NCBI RefSeq assembly: GCF_038900055.1
Contig: NZ_JBBMQM010000001.1
Span: 2,418,001-2,482,000 of the forward strand
Reading direction: 5' to 3'
From: Henriciella sp. AS95
GTDB taxonomy: Bacteria > Pseudomonadota > Alphaproteobacteria > Caulobacterales > Hyphomonadaceae
Length of the DNA: 64,000 nt
Part shown: positions 27,464 through 36,588 of the stretch, in pieces
Numbering within the stretch: the stretch's first letter is position 1
Layout of the letters: each line of letters starts with the position of its first letter
Notes under the pieces: generated by a model
Database searches by the model: none
Seen by the model: only the letters and a program-made list of their open reading frames with translations
Told to the model about the DNA's origin: nothing
Program-made: the position numbers and the translations under genes

Positions 27464-27636
27464 CAGTCGCCTGCCCTGGCCGCGCGGACCTTTGCATGAT
27501 GTGCCAACAGCAATTCCAGATTCTGGCGGATGGCCGGCAGCATCTCGTCTTCAAGCTTAACGCCAAGCCGATCAGCTTTCGCTTCCAGATCGTTCCGATC
27601 CAGTGATATTGGCGTCTGTTCCTGATCCGACGACAT
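27463..27636 (-). CDS. hpxX: HpxX/AtzG-like small subunit (DUF4089)
   Basis: A 57-residue protein of the AtzG/HpxX (DUF4089) type, which binds and stabilises the AtzE-like amidase. The ATG at 27636 has AGAGGG six bases before it; longer starts at 27648 and 27717 lack a good site. The family core L-E-A-K-A-D-R-L-G-V then R-Q-N-L-E-L-L-L-A-H-H is present. It is the first gene of the ten-gene operon and its stop overlaps the hpxY start by 1 base. Confidence 0.82.
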   Translation of the reverse strand: MSSDQEQTPISLDRNDLEAKADRLGVKLEDEMLPAIRQNLELLLAHHAKVRAARAGD

Positions 27637-27903
27637 GGTCCCTCTCATTGCGGTTCCGTCACCTGGGCCCGCAAAGTTCTCAGTTTCTGTTGTGGCACCG
27701 GCCTGCTTCGCGATCAATCAGAGCCGGTAATTCGTAGCAGCACATGCGCAATTCGCCCGAATTCTGAACACGGTTTGTAAGGTTCGGGGCCAACGCGTCA
27801 GTTCTGCGGGCAATGCGTGACTTCTAACGACGACTGGAACAGAAGATGCTGGCGCATCGCGTGGAGAGCCGTCTAGGCTGCGCGACGAAGCTTGAGGGGC
27901 AAC
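27637..27903. promoter_or_regulatory. Divergent promoter region, ureide operon / SBF transporter
   Basis: This 267-base gap must carry the promoter of the ten-gene ureide operon (leftward) and of the SBF transporter (rightward). Two short inverted repeats are visible: AATTC-GCCC-GAATT at 27750-27763 and GATGC-TGGC-GCATC at 27845-27858. Neither is strong. A long minus frame crossing the gap is not supported. Confidence 0.4.
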
Positions 27904-28908
27904 ATGAAGTTTATTCCAGACCGTTTCGTTTTGCTGATGATCGGCGCCGTCATATTGGCGCTTATCTTTCCGCAGCTCGGAACCAGTGATGGGCCATTGA
28001 GACTTGGCACCGTGACCGAGTGGGGCATCGCGCTTGTGTTCTTCCTGCACGGCGCGAACCTTGATCGCCAGAAGCTGGTGACCGGTCTGAAGAACTGGCG
28101 CGTTCACCTGCTGATCCAGACCACGACCTTTGTTGTGTTTCCAATCCTCGGCCTGATCCTCTATTTCAGCCTGAGGCAGACATTGCCGGAATTCCTTCTG
28201 CTTGGCTTTTTCTTCGTCGCCGCCCTGCCCTCCACCGTGTCTTCATCTGTCGCCATGACGGCGCTGGCGAGAGGCAACGTCCCCGTCGCCGTCTTCAATG
28301 CGACCCTTTCCGGGCTTCTCGGCATGATCATCACGCCGGCACTGATGTCGATTGTGACGGCGACAGGCGAAACGAACTTTTCGGTCCTCGACGCCATGGT
28401 CGACATTGCGATCACGCTGCTCCTCCCCTTCATTCTGGGTCAGCTTGCGCGACCATTGATCAAAACGCTGCTGGTCAAATACAAATCCATCACCTCCAAG
28501 ATCGATCGCGGTGTGATCCTGCTCATCGTGTTCAGCTCATTTGCGGAATCGACAGCAGGCGGGGTCTGGTCGCAGTTCTCTCTCGTCGAATTTGTCGTGA
28601 CGATCGCGCTCGTCCTGGTCTTTCTGGGCCTCGCCTTCAGCTATACGATCTTTGCATCCAAACGCCTCTCTCTGCCCTTGGATGATGAATCGGCAACCGT
28701 GTTCTGCGGATCGACGAAAAGCCTCGCCAATGGCGCCCCGATTGCGCAGATCCTGTTTGCTGGAAATCCAAGCCTTGGCCTGATCATGTTGCCGCTGATG
28801 CTGTATCACCAGCTCCAGCTGATGGCGTGTGCCGTCATGGCGCAGCGCTATGCGCGCAAGACCGAAGAGATGCTGGAAGCCGCTGCCGCCGACGCGCCGG
28901 CAAGCTGA
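27904..28908 (+). CDS. Bile acid:sodium symporter (SBF/BASS)-family transporter
   Basis: A 334-residue inner-membrane protein with about ten hydrophobic segments, of the YfeH-like SBF subfamily. The ATG at 27904 has AGGGG six bases upstream. Family features are F-F-L-H-G-A-N-L near residue 50, A-A-L-P-S-T-V-S-S-S-V near 110 and C-G-S-T-K-S-L-A-N-G-A-P in the last third. Known relatives carry bile acids, pyruvate or other organic anions with sodium. Its place in the purine region suggests a ureide or organic-acid substrate, which is inference. Its last 61 bases are antisense to the end of xdhC. Confidence 0.85.
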   Translation: MKFIPDRFVLLMIGAVILALIFPQLGTSDGPLRLGTVTEWGIALVFFLHGANLDRQKLVTGLKNWRVHLLIQTTTFVVFPILGLILYFSLRQTLPEFLLLGFFFVAALPSTVSSSVAMTALARGNVPVAVFNATLSGLLGMIITPALMSIVTATGETNFSVLDAMVDIAITLLLPFILGQLARPLIKTLLVKYKSITSKIDRGVILLIVFSSFAESTAGGVWSQFSLVEFVVTIALVLVFLGLAFSYTIFASKRLSLPLDDESATVFCGSTKSLANGAPIAQILFAGNPSLGLIMLPLMLYHQLQLMACAVMAQRYARKTEEMLEAAAADAPAS

Positions 28909-29879
28909 TGGAGTTGTGCAGCCACGGAGACGGCGATCATTGCAGGGGCCTTTCCGTCCAGCTCCGGCAATCCGATCGGTGACGTCAGGCGGGCGATCGC
29001 GTCTTCCGGGACGCCATCACCCTGCAAGCGTTTCAGGAAACGCGCCCGTTTCGTCTTCGAGCCGATCAGACCGCAATAAGCAAAGTCGCTTCGCAGAAGT
29101 ATGGCACGCGTAAGCTGATAGTCGAGCTCGTGATCATGGGTCAGGATGAGCCAGATCGCGTCGGGCTGGCCGCTGGAAACTGCGGCATCGGCGTCGTCAA
29201 GCGATTCGATTTCGATGCCACTCTTCTCGCCGGTATAGTCTTCGCGGCTGTCGAACCAACGAATATTGAAGTCGGCAATCGAAAGCACATGCGCGATCGC
29301 TTCTCCCACATGACCCGCGCCAAAGAGCATGATTGTCGGGGCCCGTTTTTCAATCGGTTCAACCAGGATCCCGCAGGCCTCACGCGGCGGGCGCGCGACC
29401 GGAAACGCGTCTCCATCTGTGCTCATGAACCATGGTTGTGCCACCGCTCGCCCCTCAGCGACGCGCCGGACTGACTTTCGAGGGGACTGCCCATCAAGCC
29501 GAGTAACAAGTTCAATGGGAGCCGAAGTTGTTTCCGCGTCAGCGCATGCGGTCAACCAATCGGTATCGTTCTCATCAAGGCGCTCCAGGAGCAGGCGCAC
29601 ATGCCCTCCACAGCACTGGCGCAGGAGCGGACCCAGCGGGTAATCCTGCAACAGGTGCGGGAGATCAGCTCGCTCCAGCAGCGCCCGAGCCTGACGGATG
29701 GCCTGGTGTTCGAGGTTGCCGCCGCCAATTGTGCCGATGACACTCGAAGCACTGACCAGCATTTTCGTGCCCGCTTCGCGCGGCGCCGACCCTTCAACGA
29801 TGCATTGCGTGATCAGGGTCGCTGCGCCCTCGGCTTCAATCAGCTTCAGCGCCTGTGCCGCCCATTCAAGACGTTTCAT
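28848..29879 (-). CDS. xdhC: Xanthine dehydrogenase accessory protein XdhC
   Basis: A 343-residue XdhC, which binds molybdenum cofactor, promotes its sulfuration and inserts it into xanthine dehydrogenase. The N-terminal XdhC domain carries C-G-G-H-V near residues 92-96 and the C-terminal Rossmann domain has L-F-G-A-G-H-V-G near 196. The ATG at 29879 overlaps the xdhB stop as ATGA, so translation is coupled. Longer starts would extend into xdhB. Confidence 0.93.
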   Translation of the reverse strand: MKRLEWAAQALKLIEAEGAATLITQCIVEGSAPREAGTKMLVSASSVIGTIGGGNLEHQAIRQARALLERADLPHLLQDYPLGPLLRQCCGGHVRLLLERLDENDTDWLTACADAETTSAPIELVTRLDGQSPRKSVRRVAEGRAVAQPWFMSTDGDAFPVARPPREACGILVEPIEKRAPTIMLFGAGHVGEAIAHVLSIADFNIRWFDSREDYTGEKSGIEIESLDDADAAVSSGQPDAIWLILTHDHELDYQLTRAILLRSDFAYCGLIGSKTKRARFLKRLQGDGVPEDAIARLTSPIGLPELDGKAPAMIAVSVAAQLHQLAGASAAAASSISSVLRA

Positions 29880-32212
29880 GTTGCCGCCTCGGCGCACGCA
29901 GCCTCAACAGCCATGAGGATGCGCTCGGGAGTCGCTGGCGCATCGAGGCGTGGCCAGACTTTATGCCCGGTCGCGCCGGAGACGGCATGCGTCAGCGCTG
30001 AGAGCACGGAGATCGCTAGCATGAAGGGCGGCTCACCGACGGCTTTGGAGCGGTGAATGGTGCGCTCTTCATTTCGGCCTTTGTCCCAGATTTTGATGTT
30101 CATAGCGGCCGGCCGGTCAGAGGCTGTCGGGATCTTGTATGTAGAAGGAGCATGTGTGCGCAGCCGCCCCCGCTCGTCATAGACAAGCTCCTCCGTCGTC
30201 AGCCAGCCCATGCCCTGAATGAATCCACCTTCGATTTGCCCCATGTCGATGGCCGGGTTCAGCGATTGCCCAACCTCGTGCAGGATATCAGTTCGGACCG
30301 TCCGGTTCTCGCCCGTCAGCGTGTCGATCTCGACCTCGGAGACGGCCGCGCCATAGGCGAAATAGTAGAAGGGCCGCCCCTGATGCTTCGCGCGGTCGTA
30401 ATGGATTTTCGGCGTCCGGTAATAGCCCGTCGCAGACAAGGATATCCGCGCCAGATAGGCCGCTTGAACGATCTCCTGAAAGGTGAATTCTTTGCCGTCA
30501 GCCAGAATCTTGTTGTTCGTGAAAACAACGTCGTCAGCGTCCACGCCTTCCCGCTCAGCCACAAAGGCGACGAGCCGCGCCTTGATGGTCTCAGCGGCTG
30601 CCTTTGCGGCCATGCCATTCAGGTCAGAGCCTGACGATGCCGCCGTTGCTGACGTATTTGGCACCTTGTCGGTCGATGTCGCCATGATGCGAATGCGATC
30701 AATATCGACCTGGAACTCGTGCGCCACCACCTGCGCGACTTTGACCATCAGCCCCTGCCCCATTTCGGTGCCGCCATGGTTCAGCTGAATGCTGCCATCT
30801 GTGTAAACATTGATGAGCGCGCCGGCCTGATTGAGATGGGTGGTCGTGAAGGAGATACCGAACTTGACGGGCGTCAATGCAATGCCGCGCTTGATCGTGC
30901 CTTCCTGCTTGTTGAACGCTTCGATCTCGGCCCGCCGGGCGCGATAGTCTGAGGACCCGGCGAGCTCATCCATCAACTGGCGGGCAACAAAGTCCTCGAC
31001 CGTCTGATGATATGGCGTCAGATCGCGGCCTTCACCGTAAAGATTGTCGAGCCGCACATCGAGTGGGTCGCGGCCCACCTCGAATGCGACGGCGTCCATC
31101 ATCTGCTCAACGCCCACCATGCCCTGCGGCCCACCGAAGCCCCGAAATGCCGTGTTCGACACGGTATGGGTTCGCATGCGGTTAGAGACGATCCTGGCGT
31201 TGCCGAAGAAGTAACAATTGTCCGCATGAAACATGGCGCGGTCATTGATCGCCAGCGAAAGATCTGTCGAGAAGCCACAGCGGCTGGCAAGATCGAAGCT
31301 CGCCCCCTGCAAAACGCCGCGCGCATCAAAGCCGGCGGTCCAGCCCACTTCGAAATCGTGTCGCTTGCCGGTCATGATCATGTCATCGTCCCGGTCCATG
31401 CGAAACTTGACGGCTTTACCGGTTTTCAAGGCGCCTAGCGCTGCTGCAGCGGCGAGGAGCGTCGACTGCGTTTCCTTGCCGCCAAAACCGCCGCCCATCC
31501 GTCGCACGACAACGCTGACCTGACTGTCGGGGATGTTGAGAAGAGCCGCGATCAGGTGCTGCGCCTCGGTGGGATTCTGCGTCGAGGAATGGATCAGGAG
31601 TTCGCCATTCTCGCCGGGAATCGCGAGCGCGACCTGTCCCTCGAGGTAGAAATGGTCCTGTCCGCCTTCGACCAGTTTGCCGGAGAGTTTGAACGGCGCC
31701 GCATTGATGGCAGCATCCGCATCCCCCAATGTCATCACCTGCTCATCCTCAATCAAGGACGACGCGGTACGGGCATCACCGATCGTGACGAGTGGAACCT
31801 GATCTTCGTATTCGACAGCGGCCCGCAACGCCGCGAGCCGGGCGGCCTTTCGGCTCGTTGCCACGACGGCGAAAAGGCACTGGCCGTGATAGAGCACCGT
31901 ACCGTCGGCAAAAAGCGGATCATCCTTGATGACTGGCCCGATGTCATTCGCGCCCGGAATGTCAGCCGCAGTGACCACGGCGACGACACCGGGTGATGCC
32001 TCGACAGAGGACAAATCCATACTCCGGATCTTCCCGTGAGCGCGCTCACTTTTGGCGACATAGAGATGCAGGCAGCCCGCCGGCTCTGGCACATCGTCGA
32101 TATATTGCGCCTCACCGGTGACGTGCAGGTGCGCGCTGTCATGCTTGCTTGCCTGTCGCACGTCGCCTTTCACCGTATCTTCCGGGGCATCTTGAGCGGT
32201 TTTGTCGAGCAT
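29876..32212 (-). CDS. xdhB: Xanthine dehydrogenase, molybdopterin subunit
   Basis: A 778-residue large subunit that binds the molybdenum cofactor and oxidises hypoxanthine to xanthine and xanthine to urate. Conserved segments are G-G-F-G-G-K-E near residue 238, A-F-R-G-F-G-G-P-Q-G-M, G-T-E-M-G-Q-G-L and V-G-E-P-P-F-M-L, which holds the catalytic Glu. Length is typical for bacterial XdhB. It lies between xdhA (1-base overlap) and xdhC (4-base overlap). No signal peptide is present, so it is cytoplasmic. Confidence 0.95.
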   Translation of the reverse strand: MLDKTAQDAPEDTVKGDVRQASKHDSAHLHVTGEAQYIDDVPEPAGCLHLYVAKSERAHGKIRSMDLSSVEASPGVVAVVTAADIPGANDIGPVIKDDPLFADGTVLYHGQCLFAVVATSRKAARLAALRAAVEYEDQVPLVTIGDARTASSLIEDEQVMTLGDADAAINAAPFKLSGKLVEGGQDHFYLEGQVALAIPGENGELLIHSSTQNPTEAQHLIAALLNIPDSQVSVVVRRMGGGFGGKETQSTLLAAAAALGALKTGKAVKFRMDRDDDMIMTGKRHDFEVGWTAGFDARGVLQGASFDLASRCGFSTDLSLAINDRAMFHADNCYFFGNARIVSNRMRTHTVSNTAFRGFGGPQGMVGVEQMMDAVAFEVGRDPLDVRLDNLYGEGRDLTPYHQTVEDFVARQLMDELAGSSDYRARRAEIEAFNKQEGTIKRGIALTPVKFGISFTTTHLNQAGALINVYTDGSIQLNHGGTEMGQGLMVKVAQVVAHEFQVDIDRIRIMATSTDKVPNTSATAASSGSDLNGMAAKAAAETIKARLVAFVAEREGVDADDVVFTNNKILADGKEFTFQEIVQAAYLARISLSATGYYRTPKIHYDRAKHQGRPFYYFAYGAAVSEVEIDTLTGENRTVRTDILHEVGQSLNPAIDMGQIEGGFIQGMGWLTTEELVYDERGRLRTHAPSTYKIPTASDRPAAMNIKIWDKGRNEERTIHRSKAVGEPPFMLAISVLSALTHAVSGATGHKVWPRLDAPATPERILMAVEAACAEAAT

Positions 32213-33666
32213 CAGGCCTGCGCCTCCAGAATGCGCGTGCGCGTTTTTCCTGTCGCCTCAAGGAAGGCTTTCTTGAGAAGATTTTGCGCCACCTTCAGGC
32301 GGTAGTCAGCCGACGCTCGCATGTCGGTGATCGGCGTGTAATCCTTCGCCATTTCAGCACAGGCCTGCTCAACGGTTTCCAGAGTCCACGGTTTACCTGA
32401 GAGCGCCATCTCGCAGGCTGCCGCGCGCTTCGGCGTTGGCGCCATACCGCCAAAGGCTATGCGGGCTGACTGCACGATGCCGCCGGATACTTTGATGGCA
32501 AAGGCCGCGCAGACAGCGGAAATATCCTGATCGAATCGTTTTGAAATCTTGTAAGTGCGGAACACGACATCGGACGTGATGGGCGGGACCGTGACCGACT
32601 TCACATATTCGCCTGGCCTCAAATCCTGCTTCCCATAGTCGATAAAGAAGTCTTCAAGCGCCAGCGACCGCTCCCCATTCGCCGACCCAAGTGTCAGCGT
32701 CGCGTCCAGCGCGATGAGGATTGGCGGTGTGTCGCCGATGGGCGACCCGTTCGCGATATTGCCACCAATCGTGCCGCTATTCCTGACCTGGACCGAGCCG
32801 AGGCGTGTCAGTAGGGCACCGATATCAGTGTGCAGGGCCGACAAGACCGACAGCGCATCACTGTATTTGACGCCTGCCCCAATCTTCAGCCCGGCATCGG
32901 TTTCGTCCACCGTCTGGAGCGAATTGATGTTGCCGAGAAAGATGACCGTTTCGAGGTTCTTCAGGGCCTTGGTGACCCAGAGACCGACATCCGTTGCGCC
33001 GGCGACCACTGTCGCGTCCGGATGGGCCGTCAGCAGGTCCGCCAGCGACGCTTCCGTCACCGGCACGTAACCGAGGCGCTCTGTCTGAAAAGCGGCGTCT
33101 GAGAAACGAAGTTCTCCAGCCGGTTCGTCAGCGATCTTCTGCAGGAGCTTGATTGTGTCCGGCCCACCGAACCGGTTCTGGATCGACGGGTCCGGCACAA
33201 CTTCCTCGGCAGATTGCTGGATCGGGCCGTAACCGGTGCACCGGCATAGATTACCGGCCAGCACCGTATTTGCCGATGAAGGCAGCGCCGCGTCGCTATC
33301 CTGATAGCGCGCAAAAAGCGACATTATGAAGCCCGGTGTGCAGAAGCCACACTGCGACCCGTGATTGTCGACCATGGCCTGCTGGACCGGATGCATCGCC
33401 TTTGACGAGCCGATCGATTCAACCGTCACCAGTTCGCGTCCGTGAAGCATGGGCAGAAAAACGATACAGGCATTGATGGCGCGGTAGCGGACCTTCCCGT
33501 CCACGAGATCTCCCAATGCCACGGTACATGCGCCGCAATCGCCTTCAGCGCAGCCTTCCTTTGTGCCGGTGCGGTTTTCTTCTTCGCGCAGCCATTCCAG
33601 TACGGTCTGGGTGGGATCGCAATTTTCCAGCGTCCTCAGCCGACCATCCATGACAAAGCGGATCAT
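32212..33666 (-). CDS. xdhA: Xanthine dehydrogenase, FeS/FAD subunit
   Basis: A 484-residue small subunit with two [2Fe-2S] clusters and FAD that passes electrons to NAD. The plant-type cluster cysteines are at 39, 44 and 47 (G-C-A-E-G-D-C-G-A-C). The second cluster set is C-G-F-C (106-109) and C-R-C (141-143). The FAD domain follows from about 190, with G-G-N-I-A-N-G-S-P-I-G-D near 300. It is the first gene of xdhABC, divergent from the permease operon. Confidence 0.95.
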   Translation of the reverse strand: MIRFVMDGRLRTLENCDPTQTVLEWLREEENRTGTKEGCAEGDCGACTVALGDLVDGKVRYRAINACIVFLPMLHGRELVTVESIGSSKAMHPVQQAMVDNHGSQCGFCTPGFIMSLFARYQDSDAALPSSANTVLAGNLCRCTGYGPIQQSAEEVVPDPSIQNRFGGPDTIKLLQKIADEPAGELRFSDAAFQTERLGYVPVTEASLADLLTAHPDATVVAGATDVGLWVTKALKNLETVIFLGNINSLQTVDETDAGLKIGAGVKYSDALSVLSALHTDIGALLTRLGSVQVRNSGTIGGNIANGSPIGDTPPILIALDATLTLGSANGERSLALEDFFIDYGKQDLRPGEYVKSVTVPPITSDVVFRTYKISKRFDQDISAVCAAFAIKVSGGIVQSARIAFGGMAPTPKRAAACEMALSGKPWTLETVEQACAEMAKDYTPITDMRASADYRLKVAQNLLKKAFLEATGKTRTRILEAQA

Positions 33667-33913
33667 GCGAAGGCTCCTGTGATCATTGCAGCATTATGCC
33701 CCCTGCGGCACGGCTTGTCAGTCAATCAGGTGAGCAAGCCGGCAGATTGGTGCGGTTGCATCAATTCTGCCCAGAAGTGCTGCGGTCCCGCCCTGGCCTG
33801 ACAGAAAAGCGCACAGCGTTGATGTTCCTGCAGGTTTTGATGTCGAGCGATTTTACGTCCTGACCGATGCACGCCAGTCTGGCGCGACTGAGGGAATGGG
33901 AGGTAACCGGGCG
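33667..33913. promoter_or_regulatory. Divergent promoter region, xdhABC / permease operon
   Basis: This 247-base gap holds the promoters of xdhABC (leftward) and the NCS2 permease-deaminase operon (rightward). At 33872-33884 is a perfect palindrome of CGCCAG, one base, CTGGCG, 29 bases before the permease ATG; it could be an operator. No riboswitch-like fold was recognised. Confidence 0.4.
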
Positions 33914-35212
33914 ATGCTCGACAGGTTTTTTGGACTTCAAGCGCGCGGAACGACTGTAAGGACGGAAGTGGTGGCAGGGCTGACCACTTTCCTGTCCATG
34001 TCCTACATCATCTTCGTCAATCCCGACATACTTTCCCAGGCCGGCATGGACCCGGGTGCCGTCTTCGTCGCCACATGCCTCGCCGCGGCTGTCGGCTCCC
34101 TGATCATGGGCGCTTACGCGAATTATCCGATCGCAATTGCCCCCGGCATGGGTCTCAATGCCTTCTTTACCTATGGTGTCGTGATCGGGATGGGCGTGGC
34201 GTGGCAGACCGCGCTGATGGCGGTCTTCATGTCGGGCACGATCTTTGTGATCCTCAGCCTGCTGCCGGTCCGCGAGTGGATCATCAACTCCATCCCCATG
34301 GAACTGAAACTCGCTATCGGGGCGGGCATCGGCTTCTTCCTGATTATTATCGGCCTCACAAGTGTCGGCATCGTCGTCGATAATCCAGCAACGCTGGTCG
34401 GCCTGGGCGACCTGTCCGCAACGCCGACCCTGCTCGCCATTCTGTGCTTCGTGACCATCGCCATTCTCGAGACGCGGAAGGTGCCAGGCGGCATTCTGCT
34501 CGGCATGCTGGGCATTACCATTCTGGGCATGCTGCTCGGCGTTGCCGAACCCAGCGGCATCGTCTCCGCACCGCCATCGATTGCGCCAACCTTCCTGCAG
34601 CTCGACTGGGCAAAAGCCTTCGAAGTCGCGCTCATCGCCGTGGTCATCTCCTTCCTTTTCGTCGACATGTTCGACACAGCTGGCACACTCGTATCTGTTG
34701 CGCACAAGGCAGGCCTTCTGGACGAAAACGGACACGTCAAAAACCTTCGCAAGGCGCTGCTGGCCGATAGTACCTCCACGATGATCGGGGCGGCACTCGG
34801 CACCTCATCGGCAACCTCCTATGTCGAGAGCATCGCAGGCGTGAATGCAGGCGGCCGGACAGGCCTGACCGCGATTGTTGTCGGCATCATGTTTCTGGTG
34901 GCGCTGTTCTTTGCTCCGCTCGCCGGCGCGATCCAATCCTATGCGACAGGGCCTGCCCTGGTTTTTGTCGGGTGCGTTATGGTGGGCGCGCTTGCGGATA
35001 TCGATTGGGACGACGCAACCTGCTACGTGCCGTCGGTCATTACCGCCGTTGCGATGCCGCTGACCTATTCGATTGCGACCGGCCTCGGCCTTGGCTTCAT
35101 CGCTTACACCGCAATCAAGATCGGTTCAGGCAAGTGGAAAGAGCTTAGCGTCGGCGTCATTGTCCTGGCAGCCCTGTTCCTGGCCAAGTTCATCTTCCTG
35201 GATGCGGCATGA
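33914..35212 (+). CDS. NCS2-family purine permease, AzgA type
   Basis: A 432-residue inner-membrane permease of the AzgA (adenine/guanine/hypoxanthine) branch of NCS2, with about 12-14 hydrophobic segments. The ATG at 33914 gives M-L-D-R-F-F-G-L, the usual family start; an ATG 18 bases earlier is less likely. Branch features are G-T-T-V-R-T-E-V, P-I-A-I-A-P-G-M-G-L-N-A-F-F and G-T-S-S-A-T-S-Y-V-E-S. It probably imports hypoxanthine, guanine or adenine by proton symport. Its stop overlaps the next start (ATGA). Confidence 0.9.
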   Translation: MLDRFFGLQARGTTVRTEVVAGLTTFLSMSYIIFVNPDILSQAGMDPGAVFVATCLAAAVGSLIMGAYANYPIAIAPGMGLNAFFTYGVVIGMGVAWQTALMAVFMSGTIFVILSLLPVREWIINSIPMELKLAIGAGIGFFLIIIGLTSVGIVVDNPATLVGLGDLSATPTLLAILCFVTIAILETRKVPGGILLGMLGITILGMLLGVAEPSGIVSAPPSIAPTFLQLDWAKAFEVALIAVVISFLFVDMFDTAGTLVSVAHKAGLLDENGHVKNLRKALLADSTSTMIGAALGTSSATSYVESIAGVNAGGRTGLTAIVVGIMFLVALFFAPLAGAIQSYATGPALVFVGCVMVGALADIDWDDATCYVPSVITAVAMPLTYSIATGLGLGFIAYTAIKIGSGKWKELSVGVIVLAALFLAKFIFLDAA

Positions 35213-36588
35213 GCGAGGCTGAGGCTCCGCGAAAGCCTTCGCCCACGCCTCTCATGACGGCTGAACAACGCCGCGATCCTGACTACTTCCCCGGCTTCGC
35301 CGCCGCGATCCCTCTGAGCATCCAACACATATTGGCGATGTTCATCTCGAATGTGACGCCGGCCATCATTGTCGCGGGTGCGGCTGGGTTCGGGTATGGG
35401 TCGCCTGACATCTCGGCCCTTCTCTACATGATCCAGATGTCGATGCTGTTTGCAGGCGCGGCGACGCTTTTGCAGACGATCGGCTTTGGGCCGGTCGGGT
35501 CGCAGCTTCCAATCGTGCAGGGCACCAGCTTCGCTTTCCTTCCGATCATGATTCCATTGGTGGCCGGCAAGGGCGTTGAGGCCATGGCGGTGCTCACGAC
35601 AGGCGCGCTATTCGGCGGGCTATTTCACGCTGGCCTCAGCATCTTCGTGAAACGCCTGCGCTTTGCCTTTCCGCCACTGGTAACAGGTTTGGTGGTGGCG
35701 ATGATTGCGCTGTCACTGTTACAGGTTGGCATTCAGTATGCTGCCGGCGGCGTCCCCCTCATCGGCACAGCTGAATATGGCGGCTGGCAGAGCTGGCTCC
35801 TCGCCGGAACGGTCATCGTCGCGACGTTCGGCTTCAAATTCTTCACGCGCGGCATGTGGTCATCCGCGTCTGTTCTGCTCGGGCTTTTGGTCGGGTACGC
35901 GCTGGCCTTCGCCATGGGGCGTGTGAACCTGGCCGAGGTGGGCGCAGCAGGCTGGGTGTCTGTCCCGGTGCCATTTGCGTTCGGCTTCAACTTCTCCATC
36001 GCCGCTGTAGTCGGGTTTTGCCTGATGGGAATCATTTCGGCGATCGAGACGGTTGGCGATGTCAGCGCGATTACAGAGGGCGGCGCTGGACGCGAAGCAA
36101 AGGACGAGGAGTTGTCGGGCGCGACGCTGGCCGATGGCCTTGGCACCTTCGGAGCAGCCATCTTCGGAAGCCTGCCCAATACGTCGTTCAGTCAGAATGT
36201 CGGGCTCATTGCCATGACCGGCATCATGAGCCGTCACATCGTCACGCTCGGCGCCATCTTCCTTATTTTGTGCGGCCTGCTGCCAAAGATCGGTGCGTTT
36301 ATCATCACGGTCCCGATCGAAGTGCTTGGCGGCGGCGTGATCATCATGTTCGGCATGGTCGCGTCGGCGTCAATTTCCATCCTGTCAAAGGTCGACTGGA
36401 CCCAGCGAAACATGCTTATCTTTGCGCTGTCGATTTCGCTGGGCTTTGGCCTGCAGCTGGAGCCCGGCGCGCTTCAACACGTGCCTGAAAGCATCCGCAT
36501 GTTTCTGACGTCCGGCCTTCTTCCTGCGACCTTTATCGCCGTCGTCCTCAACCTCTGCCTGCCTGAGCTTGAAGAAGACGTCGCGTGA
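35209..36588 (+). CDS. NCS2/NAT-family xanthine/urate-type permease
   Basis: A 459-residue nucleobase permease of the NAT (UraA/XanQ/UapA) branch. The NAT signature reads Q-N-V-G-L-I-A-M-T-G near residue 325, and Q-G-T-S-F-A-F-L is near 104. The T-G ending resembles xanthine-type carriers such as XanQ and PbuX, so xanthine or urate is likely, but uracil carriers share much of the fold. It overlaps the AzgA-type gene and the following deaminase by 4 bases each, so the three are one operon. Confidence 0.9.
   Translation: MSEAEAPRKPSPTPLMTAEQRRDPDYFPGFAAAIPLSIQHILAMFISNVTPAIIVAGAAGFGYGSPDISALLYMIQMSMLFAGAATLLQTIGFGPVGSQLPIVQGTSFAFLPIMIPLVAGKGVEAMAVLTTGALFGGLFHAGLSIFVKRLRFAFPPLVTGLVVAMIALSLLQVGIQYAAGGVPLIGTAEYGGWQSWLLAGTVIVATFGFKFFTRGMWSSASVLLGLLVGYALAFAMGRVNLAEVGAAGWVSVPVPFAFGFNFSIAAVVGFCLMGIISAIETVGDVSAITEGGAGREAKDEELSGATLADGLGTFGAAIFGSLPNTSFSQNVGLIAMTGIMSRHIVTLGAIFLILCGLLPKIGAFIITVPIEVLGGGVIIMFGMVASASISILSKVDWTQRNMLIFALSISLGFGLQLEPGALQHVPESIRMFLTSGLLPATFIAVVLNLCLPELEEDVA

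Noticed and set aside
27718-28107. 129-residue minus-strand frame over the ureide/SBF promoter gap
   Set aside because: Half lies antisense to the SBF gene, it has no family match and would occupy the divergent promoter region.
33667-33913. Purine riboswitch before the permease operon
   Set aside because: No conserved three-way junction core or pairing pattern of known purine or xanthine riboswitches was recognised.
33761-34735. 324-residue minus-strand open frame
   Set aside because: It is antisense to the AzgA-type permease, very rich in H, D, Q and R, matches no family and lacks a ribosome site.
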